33,734 nucleotides of DNA, taken from Smithellaceae bacterium. GTDB lineage: Bacteria; Desulfobacterota; Syntrophia; Syntrophales; Smithellaceae. The stretch covers positions 1 through 33,734 of the forward strand of contig JAUYFM010000013.1 in the NCBI GenBank assembly GCA_030690945.1, given 5' to 3'. This document shows, piece by piece, positions 24,392 through 31,618 of the stretch. The first letter of the stretch is position 1; every line of letters starts with the position of its first letter. The notes beneath the pieces are model-generated. The model worked only from the letters and a program-made list of their open reading frames with translations, ran no database searches and was not told where the DNA came from. A program made the translations under genes and the position numbers.

Positions 24392-26944
24392 ATGTTAGAC
24401 ACTGACACCAAACGTCGCATCGACACCGCCCGCGATATCCTCGTGGGTAAAGTGCCCGATCCCAAAAGCCAGGTCGAGCAGATCACCATTGCCCTCATCT
24501 ACAAGTTTATGGATGACATGGATGCCGAGAGCGAAGAGCTTGGCGGCAAGCGCAAGTTTTTCGCAGACGAGTTTGCCCGCTACGGTTGGGCCAAACTCAT
24601 GCGCGCAGGTCTGGGCGGACACGAGATACTGAACCTTTACGCCGAAGCCATTACCAAAATGCCGGAGAACCCCGGCATTCCACCGCTCTTCCGCGATATC
24701 TTCAAGAACGCCTATCTGCCTTACCGCGATCCGGAAACACTAAAGATGTTCCTGAAAGTCATTGATGAGTTCAACTACGATCACTCTGAGCGCCTCGGTG
24801 ATGCCTTTGAGTATTTACTCTCCGTGCTTGGCTCCCAGGGCGATGCCGGACAGTTCCGCACCCCGCGCCACATCATTGATTTCATGGTCGAGGTGACTGA
24901 TCCGAAGAAGACCGAAACCGTGCTTGATCCCGCTTGTGGCACAGCGGGATTTCTGATCTCGTCCTATAAGCACATCCTCAAGGCCAATTCTTCTCCCTCT
25001 CCCCTCGCGGGAGAGGGCAAGGGTGAGGGGGCAACGCAACGCAACGGCGACCTTCTAACCCCCGACGAAAAGGGTCGCCTCGCGCAAAACTTCAAGGGCT
25101 ACGACATTTCGCCCGATATGGTGCGCCTAAGCTTGGTCAATCTATATCTGCACGGCTTTGCCGACCCGCACATCTATGAGTACGATACCCTTGCCAGTCA
25201 GGATCGCTGGAACGACTACGCCGATGTCATCCTCGCCAATCCGCCCTTCATGTCGCCCAAAGGGGGCATTATGCCCCACAAACGATTCTCGGTGCAATCC
25301 AAACGCAGCGAGGTGCTGTTCGTGGATTACATGGCCGAGCACCTCAAGGCCGGTGGCCGCGCTGGCATTATCGTCCCCGAAGGTATCATCTTTCAGAGCC
25401 AGACCGCCTACAAACAACTGCGTAAGATGTTGGTGGAAGAGTATCTTGTCGCTGTTGTTTCACTTCCGGCAGGAGTATTCCAGCCTTATTCCGGCGTTAA
25501 GACCTCGATTCTGATTCTCGACAAGGCGCTGGCAAAGAAGAGTGAAACCATCGCCTTTTTTAAAGTGGAGAATGACGGCTTCGGCCTCGGCGCTCAGCGC
25601 CGCGAGATTTTAAAGAACGACCTGCCGCAGACCAGCGCTGAGATCGGCGAATACCTGCGCCGCCTGCGGGCAGGGGAAGCGGTTGACGACTTTCAGCCCA
25701 CGCTTGGTCTGATCGTGGAGAAGGAGAAGATCGCGGCGAATGGAGATTACAATCTTAGTGGGGAGAGGTATCGAGAAGGCAGTCGGGCAAGCTCCGATTT
25801 CCCACTGGTAGCATTGGGGGATATTTTCGAAATCACATCCAGCAAAAGGGTGTTCGAATCTGAATGGAAGTCGGAGGGGGTTCCGTTTTATCGCGCTCGA
25901 GAAATCGTAAAACTCGCCAAGGACAGGTTTGTTGAAAATGAACTCTTCATCTCCGACGAGATGTTTGAAAATTACGCCTCAAAGTATGGGGCACCTCAAG
26001 AAGGCGACATGATGGTGACAGGTGTAGGAACTCTTGGCATCTGTTATGTGGTCCAGCGCGGAGATCGCTTCTACTTCAAAGACGGCAACATCATCTGGTT
26101 GAAAAAGAAGACCGAAAACCTCACCGATTTTGTGAGGCTCTTATTCCAGACGGATTTTGTTAAGCGCCAGATCGAGCAGACTGCAGGAGCAACAGTCGGC
26201 ACCTTCACAATAATCAACGCAAAGAAGACCAAAATACCCCTGCCGCCGCTGGAGGTGCAGAAGGAGATAGTGGCGGAGATCGAGGGCTACCAGAAAGTCA
26301 TCAACGGCGCCCGCGCTGTCCTCGACAACTACCGCCCCCACATTCCCATCCATCCTGACTGGCCGATGGTGGACTTGGGCGAAGCCTGCATTGTGAATCC
26401 TCGTAAGTCCGAGGTGACTGATCTTGAGGGTGCAACAGTCGTGTCATTCGTCCCAATGTCCGATATTGGCGAACATGAGATGTTCTTTGAACCGAAAGAA
26501 ACGAAGCGACTGGACGAGGTGACCACGAGCTACACCTACTTTAAAAATGGTGATGTTCTTCTGGCAAAGGTGACACCTTGTTTTGAGAATGGAAAAGCTG
26601 GAATTGCTCGTGGTCTTCATAATGGTATCGGTTTCGGCTCAAGTGAGTTCTATGTTCTTAGATCGAGGGACACTGTGCTCCCCGCTTGGGTATTCATGTG
26701 CGCAGCAACGCCAGCATTCCGATCGTGGGCAACACCGCAGATGACGGGAACTGGCGGATTGCAACGTGTTCCGCGAGCGGTCGTGGAGAGTTATAAAATC
26801 CCTCTCCCGCCCCTCGCCACACAGCAAGCTATCGTCGCCGAGATCGAAGCCGAGCAAGCGCTAGTCGCCGCAAACCGCGAATTGATCACCCGCTTTGAAA
26901 AGAAGATCCAGGCCACCCTCGCCCGCATCTGGGGGGAGCCATGA
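24392..26944 (+). CDS. Fused type I methyltransferase-specificity protein (HsdM-HsdS)
   Basis: An 850-residue fusion. Residues 1 to about 460 are HsdM, the adenine N6-methyltransferase: GQFRTPRHI (153-161), AdoMet motif I VLDPACGTAGF (177-187) and catalytic NPPF (283-286). Residues about 465-850 are HsdS with two target-recognition units, starting PLVALGDIFEITSSKR and WPMVDLGEACIVNPRKSE, each ending in a conserved helix (PLPPLEVQKEIVAEIE; PLPPLATQQAIVAEIE). No separate hsdS exists here, which supports a working fusion. Residues about 200-212 (SSPSPLAGEGKGEG) are encoded by an inserted palindromic repeat. It overlaps the next gene by 4 bases (ATGA). Confidence 0.93.
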   Translation: MLDTDTKRRIDTARDILVGKVPDPKSQVEQITIALIYKFMDDMDAESEELGGKRKFFADEFARYGWAKLMRAGLGGHEILNLYAEAITKMPENPGIPPLFRDIFKNAYLPYRDPETLKMFLKVIDEFNYDHSERLGDAFEYLLSVLGSQGDAGQFRTPRHIIDFMVEVTDPKKTETVLDPACGTAGFLISSYKHILKANSSPSPLAGEGKGEGATQRNGDLLTPDEKGRLAQNFKGYDISPDMVRLSLVNLYLHGFADPHIYEYDTLASQDRWNDYADVILANPPFMSPKGGIMPHKRFSVQSKRSEVLFVDYMAEHLKAGGRAGIIVPEGIIFQSQTAYKQLRKMLVEEYLVAVVSLPAGVFQPYSGVKTSILILDKALAKKSETIAFFKVENDGFGLGAQRREILKNDLPQTSAEIGEYLRRLRAGEAVDDFQPTLGLIVEKEKIAANGDYNLSGERYREGSRASSDFPLVALGDIFEITSSKRVFESEWKSEGVPFYRAREIVKLAKDRFVENELFISDEMFENYASKYGAPQEGDMMVTGVGTLGICYVVQRGDRFYFKDGNIIWLKKKTENLTDFVRLLFQTDFVKRQIEQTAGATVGTFTIINAKKTKIPLPPLEVQKEIVAEIEGYQKVINGARAVLDNYRPHIPIHPDWPMVDLGEACIVNPRKSEVTDLEGATVVSFVPMSDIGEHEMFFEPKETKRLDEVTTSYTYFKNGDVLLAKVTPCFENGKAGIARGLHNGIGFGSSEFYVLRSRDTVLPAWVFMCAATPAFRSWATPQMTGTGGLQRVPRAVVESYKIPLPPLATQQAIVAEIEAEQALVAANRELITRFEKKIQATLARIWGEP
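24991..25030 (+). repeat. Palindromic REP-like repeat inserted in frame within hsdM
   Basis: CCCTCTCCC (24995-25003) and GGGAGAGGG (25009-25017) form a perfect 9-bp stem with a 5-nt loop, followed by CAAGGGTGAGGGG. It encodes SPSPLAGEGKGEG, the peptide commonly seen where this class of dispersed bacterial palindrome has entered a coding sequence. It sits between motif I and motif IV of the methyltransferase without breaking the frame. Confidence 0.8.
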
Positions 26945-29235
26945 TCACAAAAGTCAGACGATTAAAAAGCATCGGGAAATTTTATGACTTCTCGGAAAAG
27001 GCAAACGCCCTCGACTGGCATAAGAATACTTTTGTTTTTGCCCCGAACGCCTATGGCAAAACAACACTTGTAAATGTTCTCCGCTCGCTACGCGATAATG
27101 ATCCAAAATTGATCCGTGCCCGAAAGACTTTAGGCGCTGCCGCCGAACCTGAAGCGATCATCGTGATTGACAGCACCAACCATGTTTTCACTGGAACAAG
27201 GTGGGAACGGCAATATCCAGCGATCCAGATTTTCGATGTGCCTTTCATTCATACAAACATCGTTACTCACGAAATCGGCCATGAGCACAAGAAGAATATC
27301 CATAAGATTATCATCGGCGTGGAAGGGGTCAAACTGGCCGAGGAACTGACAGCGCTAAAGACCAGTGAGAAGGCAAAGAATCAGGAGGTTACGGGGTTTG
27401 TTGAACAATTTAAGCGGGGTGGGTTCAAGTTGCTTCTGGATGCATTTCTAGCCATTCCTCCGTCAGATGAAGCCGTTGTTGATTCAAGGATTCAGAAACT
27501 GGAACAGGACATCAAGTCCAAAGGTTCCGAGACGGTTGTTCAAGGTCTCGGCTATCTTCGGCAGATGACCACACCAATATTTGATTTGTCCGCTGCGAGA
27601 ATAGTTGCATCTAAGAAGCTCACCTCCGTCCACGAGGCTGCTGAGAAACAGGTGCGTGCACACATTGACCGCAATTTTAAAGACAAGACACAGGCTATGC
27701 AGTTCATCCGGCAGGGTATTGACGTCCTGCAGGCGGATTGCCCGTTATGCGGCCAAGACCTTAAGAACGCCACTGCTCTGTTGAATGCATACCGCGAGTT
27801 ATTCGACGAAGCATTCCAAATCCACCAGCAAGGTATCGCCGCACAAGTTGAAGCCTTCGCAAAATGGAATCTCGACAACGATTTGACAGTGCTGGTTTCG
27901 CACCACAATGCGAATCTTGCAACGTTGAACAAGTGGGAACCCTATCTTAGTGCAGTCGTTTTGCCGGATGCCGCTGCTGTAGTTGAAAAGTACCGAGTCA
28001 GACTTGTCGAGTTGAAGGGAAGGGTTCAGTCCGAACTCGAAAAGAAACAGAAAGACCCTAATGCAGATGCCGACCTCTCACAATTCGATGCTTTTACCGC
28101 CAGACTTGCGGAGATGAAGACTGCGATTGAAGCATACAACACGGCAGTTACCGTCTTTACCGATAAAGCGAAGCACTACGTCGCCAATTTGCCCAAATCG
28201 GACGTTGCTTCTATCCGGGAAGCGTTGGCGAAGGAACAAAATATCAAGACCCGGTTCGCACCGGAATGGAAGAAGTGGGCAGCAGATTACCCGGTAGCCA
28301 AGAAGGGAGCCAACGATCTACTCAACCAGAAGAATGCGAAACAGAAGGAACTTGAGACTTACAGCAAGACCATTTTCGATACTTACCAGATGCGGATCAA
28401 TAAATTACTGGAGACATTAGGAACCGACTTTACCATTACAGGTTTGACCGGGAAGACAGATGAACGGGCAAATGAAAGTTACAGTGATTTCGGTTTCCTC
28501 ATTCTGGAACATCCTGTCCCACTGTCGGCGCGTCAGGATGATGTGCCTTGTTTCAGAAACACGCTCAGCGAAGGCGACAAGAGCACTCTCGCCTTTGCAT
28601 TTTTTATCGCAGCGCTGGAGAAGACCCCGGAACTCGACAAGCAAATCGTTCTTTTCGACGACCCGCTTTCCAGTCTCGACGAAACCCGGCGCGAGGCAAC
28701 GGCCCGCTTGCTATTGGCCTTGTCACCTACCGTAAATCAACTCAATGTGTTTACCCACAAGCGAGATTTTCTGTACATGCTTTGCGACAAGATGCCAGAG
28801 AACAAAGTCTTACATATCCGCTCGGATACGAAGAACGGCAGCCGACTTGAGGTATTCAATGTGGAGGAAGAACGTAAGAGCGATCATGCCCGTATGATTG
28901 AGGAAATGGAGCGCTATATTAACGAAGATTTCGGACCAACCGCCGACGTCATGCAGGGCAATCTCCGAAAGCTCTTTGAAACCGTTCTCAAAACAAAGTA
29001 TTACCGAACCCTTGCTGTGGACATCAAGTCCAATCGTGGCTTCGGAACCCTCTTGACTACCCTTTTTAACGCAGGGCTGCTTGATGAAGCATTGAAACCG
29101 CAATTGTTTGACCTTTGCTCCGTGGCAAATGGTTCACATCACGGTGAAATCGTTGATGCAACTCCAAAAAAGCTCAGGAGGGATGAACTTATCCCTTTGA
29201 TCCGCGAAGCACTTAATCTTGTTAATAAGGTCTGA
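26941..29235 (+). CDS. Zinc-hook AAA ATPase resembling the anticodon nuclease RloC
   Basis: A 764-residue SMC/Rad50-like ATPase: Walker A FAPNAYGKTT (33-42), coiled-coil arms either side of CPLCGQ (Cys267 and Cys270, a zinc hook), signature NTLSEGDKST near 541, Walker B QIVLFDDPLSSLDE near 570 and an H-loop (VFTHKRD). The C-terminal domain has RKLFE (Arg676 and Glu680) and NGSHHGE (His733/734), an order and Arg-Glu spacing like the Arg-Glu-His catalytic triad of PrrC and RloC. RloC genes are known companions of type I restriction loci, where they cleave tRNA anticodon loops when restriction is disabled. A 4-base overlap with hsdMS fits that role. Nuclease activity is inferred; an OLD-like or other effector is the alternative. 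Confidence 0.8.
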   Translation: MITKVRRLKSIGKFYDFSEKANALDWHKNTFVFAPNAYGKTTLVNVLRSLRDNDPKLIRARKTLGAAAEPEAIIVIDSTNHVFTGTRWERQYPAIQIFDVPFIHTNIVTHEIGHEHKKNIHKIIIGVEGVKLAEELTALKTSEKAKNQEVTGFVEQFKRGGFKLLLDAFLAIPPSDEAVVDSRIQKLEQDIKSKGSETVVQGLGYLRQMTTPIFDLSAARIVASKKLTSVHEAAEKQVRAHIDRNFKDKTQAMQFIRQGIDVLQADCPLCGQDLKNATALLNAYRELFDEAFQIHQQGIAAQVEAFAKWNLDNDLTVLVSHHNANLATLNKWEPYLSAVVLPDAAAVVEKYRVRLVELKGRVQSELEKKQKDPNADADLSQFDAFTARLAEMKTAIEAYNTAVTVFTDKAKHYVANLPKSDVASIREALAKEQNIKTRFAPEWKKWAADYPVAKKGANDLLNQKNAKQKELETYSKTIFDTYQMRINKLLETLGTDFTITGLTGKTDERANESYSDFGFLILEHPVPLSARQDDVPCFRNTLSEGDKSTLAFAFFIAALEKTPELDKQIVLFDDPLSSLDETRREATARLLLALSPTVNQLNVFTHKRDFLYMLCDKMPENKVLHIRSDTKNGSRLEVFNVEEERKSDHARMIEEMERYINEDFGPTADVMQGNLRKLFETVLKTKYYRTLAVDIKSNRGFGTLLTTLFNAGLLDEALKPQLFDLCSVANGSHHGEIVDATPKKLRRDELIPLIREALNLVNKV

Positions 29236-29248
29236 GGAAAAGGGACAT

Positions 29249-29980
29249 ATGGAAGAAGCCGCCGAGCTGGGCAACTACCTGCCGCTCTCCTACAAAACCC
29301 GCAGCGAGCAGGACTACATCGCTTTCCTGTGGGACGCCTTCGACACTAACTACACCTACGGTAAGTACCAGTTCGCCTTCCTCGCTTATCACATGCTCAC
29401 GATGAGTTTCGTCTACTTCAACATCTGGCAAATTAGACAGGTATGGCCGGAAGACTTTGGGAAAGGCCTCATCGGCTTCGGCAAGGACATTGAGAAGAAC
29501 CTGTTGGAAGCAACTTCACCCTTTGTCTTCAGTGCCGTGAAAGAGCGCAGCATCCTTCGCTTCCTCAAACTAATCGGCTGTGATAACGGCAAAATTGGCA
29601 CCTATGCAAAACTCGTGGACGACCGCAACGACACCGCCCACCCTAATGGCAACATCTTCTTCAGCACGCAAGACGCACTCGATGCCAAAATCAATGAGAT
29701 CATGCGCGTGGTGGACGAAATTCAGACGCACTCGAAACCTGTGATAGAACAAGCATACCGTGAGTTTCTGTTTCAAAGCCATGACCCCGAGGAGCGTGAA
29801 TATCCTGACGCCGCCGACCAGCTTCGCGAGTTGCTGGTTCACAAAAATTATCTATCTCAAAAAGACATCGAAGTCTGCCTCGCTTACGATCTTGCCGACA
29901 TCGCGGATCGGCCAGAGATCGACAGCATCCGCACGTTACACGAGACGCTGAAATCAGAATATGGATCAGACAATGATTAA
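29249..29980 (+). CDS. HEPN-like protein of the restriction locus
   Basis: A 243-residue protein from ATG 29249, preceded by AAAAGGG; a TTG frame start at 29219 would overlap the previous gene. It is helical, with aromatic-rich residues 30-62, and contains DDRNDTAHPNG (Arg126 to His131), the R-N-x3-H signature of HEPN ribonucleases. The C-terminal part (about 155-243) is charged and helical with no recognised domain. It lies 13 bases after the RloC-like gene, in the same operon as hsdR and hsdMS. HEPN proteins often serve as RNA-cleaving toxins or defence effectors; here that is inference from the motif and context. Confidence 0.65.
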   Translation: MEEAAELGNYLPLSYKTRSEQDYIAFLWDAFDTNYTYGKYQFAFLAYHMLTMSFVYFNIWQIRQVWPEDFGKGLIGFGKDIEKNLLEATSPFVFSAVKERSILRFLKLIGCDNGKIGTYAKLVDDRNDTAHPNGNIFFSTQDALDAKINEIMRVVDEIQTHSKPVIEQAYREFLFQSHDPEEREYPDAADQLRELLVHKNYLSQKDIEVCLAYDLADIADRPEIDSIRTLHETLKSEYGSDND

Positions 29981-29995
29981 TCTCAAAATAATTAA

Positions 29996-30550
29996 GGATG
30001 GTTCTATTCAGACAAAGCCCGTAAGCTTGATCCTATTGTCATGGCAGGAGTTGCCCATTATGAATTTGTCCGCATCCATCTATTTGTTGACGGCAACGGC
30101 AGGACTGCGCGCGTCATCGCTGCGTTGATTTTGCGAACTCGCGGCTTTGATACCAAGCAGTTTTTCTGCCTTGATGACTATTACGATGTGGATCGAAGCG
30201 AGTATTACAAGGCCTTAAGAACCGTCAATCCCCAGAAGCGCGACATGACTCACTGGCTTGAATATTTTGTGGAAGGCGTGGCTGTAAGCATTGACGCTGT
30301 TCGTGAACGCGTTGTTCGTTTGAGCACGGAGCGCATCAGGACGAAAAAGAAAGGCCAGATCGCCCTCACGGAAAGACAAATGCGGATTGTGGAATACATC
30401 AATAAGCACGGCAAAATGAATATCGGCGACGTGGCAACAATGTTTAAAACAAGCAGGCAGGCGGCGCTCAAGGAAATCGGCAAGCTGGTTTTGCTGGAAA
30501 TTGTCAAACGGGAAGGCCAGGCCAGAGCCAGCTATTATGTGATGCGCTAA
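29996..30550 (+). pseudogene. Fic-family AMP-transferase gene, 5'-truncated
   Basis: The intact Fic motif HLFVDGNGRTAR (residues 13-24 from ATG 30041) and flanking helices are present, followed by a C-terminal winged helix (LTERQMRIVEYINKHGKMNI, GDVATMFKTSRQ). Full-length members have some 150-200 further N-terminal residues, including the inhibitory helix; these are missing. Similarity continues upstream of the ATG as FYSDKARKLDPIV and stops at a TAA (29993-29995), only 15 bases after the HEPN-like gene, so a deletion joined the two. There is no ribosome binding site at 30041. If made, the product would lack its N-terminal inhibitory part. HLF replaces the usual HPF in the motif. Confidence 0.8.
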
Positions 30551-30552
30551 CC

Positions 30553-30590
30553 GGTTGTCGATTTGGTTGTCGTTGGGTTGTCGATTTGGT
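30553..30590 (+). repeat. Short direct repeats GGTTGTCGATTTGGT
   Basis: GGTTGTCGATTTGGT occurs at 30553-30567 and 30576-30590, with GGTTGTCG also between them. It lies just after the fic stop codon. It may be a recombination or slippage site; no function is evident. Confidence 0.6.
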
Positions 30591-30617
30591 GATCCAGGCG
30601 ATTTATCGTAAATACGA

Positions 30618-31301
30618 ATGTCAATGGTGACAATGAATATAGGAAAGAAAGATAAGAGATTGAGCGTACAAACCATCAGGCAGGCAGACAGCGATTACCC
30701 GGCGGTTTTGCAAAACCGTCTTGGCGCGAATGCGCCCGCCCGGCTGTATGCGTTGGGTGAAACTGCTATTTTACGTCGGCGTCTGCTGGGCCTGATTTGC
30801 TCGATTCAGTGTCCCGGCAGTATTGTGCTCAAAACATTCGACACCATCCGCGCCTTGCGAGATGCGGGCGTGGCGGCAGTGGGCGGTTTTCTCTCGCCAA
30901 TGGAGCAGGATTGCCTGGATATTTTGTTGCGCGGCAAGCAGCCGATCATTCTCTGCCCGGCAAGAGGGCTGGAAGGCCTGCGCCTCGGCGAAAAGGTAAG
31001 GCAGGCGGTTGATGAAGGACGTTTACTGGTTCTTTCCACATTTGCCGACGATGTCCGGCATACAACAGCCGCGCAGGCAGTCAGACGGAACAATCTGGTT
31101 GCCGCCCTTGCCGATGCGCTTCTGGTGCCTTACGCCGCCCCCAATGGCAAGAGCTGGACAACCGTCCATGCCGCGCTGAAAAGGAACCAGCCGGTGTTTA
31201 CATTCGATGTGGAAGATAACGCCGCTCTTCTCAAAGCAGGCGCACACCCTTTTGAGCTTTTATCGGTTCAACACTTAAGTCATAGAGAGGAATTATCATG
31301 A
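30618..31301 (+). CDS. DprA-like Rossmann-fold protein (diverged)
   Basis: A 227-residue relative of the DNA-processing protein DprA. Shared features are the approach segment (YPAVLQNRLGANAPARLYALG), the helix-strand order of the Rossmann domain (TFDTIRALRDAGVAAVGGFL, QPIILCPARGL, EGRLLVLSTF) and NNLVAALADALLVPYA near residue 160. The canonical GSR and GID-like motifs of DprA are replaced (LICSIQCPGS; GGFLSPMEQDCL), so it is probably not the transformation protein. ATGs at 30618, 30624 and 30633 are alternatives; none has a strong ribosome binding site. It overlaps a DUF262 gene start by 4 bases (ATGA), suggesting a two-gene unit. Confidence 0.75.
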   Translation: MSMVTMNIGKKDKRLSVQTIRQADSDYPAVLQNRLGANAPARLYALGETAILRRRLLGLICSIQCPGSIVLKTFDTIRALRDAGVAAVGGFLSPMEQDCLDILLRGKQPIILCPARGLEGLRLGEKVRQAVDEGRLLVLSTFADDVRHTTAAQAVRRNNLVAALADALLVPYAAPNGKSWTTVHAALKRNQPVFTFDVEDNAALLKAGAHPFELLSVQHLSHREELS

Positions 31302-31429
31302 CAACATTTGATTCAACCAAATCTGCACTTAGCAAGCTACTGGAACATGTTTCCGAAGGAAAAATTCTTTCGCTGGTTCAAACTTGCTGTTTGAACCAGA
31401 ATGTTTCATTTTCCTGCGTAAAACACTGA
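31298..31429 (+). pseudogene. DUF262 (GmrSD-type) gene, truncated after about 23 codons
   Basis: Starts in an ATGA overlap with the DprA-like gene, after AGAGAGGA. MTTFDSTKSALSKLLEHVSEGKI matches the opening of DUF262 proteins, which normally continue with QLPDFQRGWVW. Here the frame goes into unrelated sequence and stops at 31427-31429 after 43 residues. The start signals are intact but nearly all of the gene is gone; the break coincides with two hairpins. Confidence 0.7.
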
Positions 31430-31452
31430 TTCAATCATCATGATTGAATCAG
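31373..31452. repeat. Two adjacent perfect hairpins at the DUF262 break
   Basis: CTGGTTCAAA (31373-31382) pairs with 31390-31399 over a 7-nt loop, and CTGATTCAATC (31426-31436) pairs with 31442-31452 over a 5-nt loop. Both arms start CTG-TTCAA. They are followed by an imperfect direct repeat, CAATGAAAACTGTCTCC (31453-31469) and CAATGAATACTGTCTGC (31506-31522). The rest of 31430-31618 has no gene. Confidence 0.7.
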
Positions 31453-31618
31453 CAATGAAAACTGTCTCCACCTACAACTGCTTAAAAATGCAACTATAAA
31501 AAAAACAATGAATACTGTCTGCAATAGTGAGTCTGTTGCTAACTATCCCCGGTCCAGCTCCTTCCTCACTGTTATGCCGAGCCGTTCCAGAAGATAAGGT
31601 TTTAATATGAATTCTCTT

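Noticed and set aside
31373-31452. Possible CRISPR or integron attC array
   Set aside because: Only two hairpins, not identical, with no regular spacers, no cas genes and no attC core sites.
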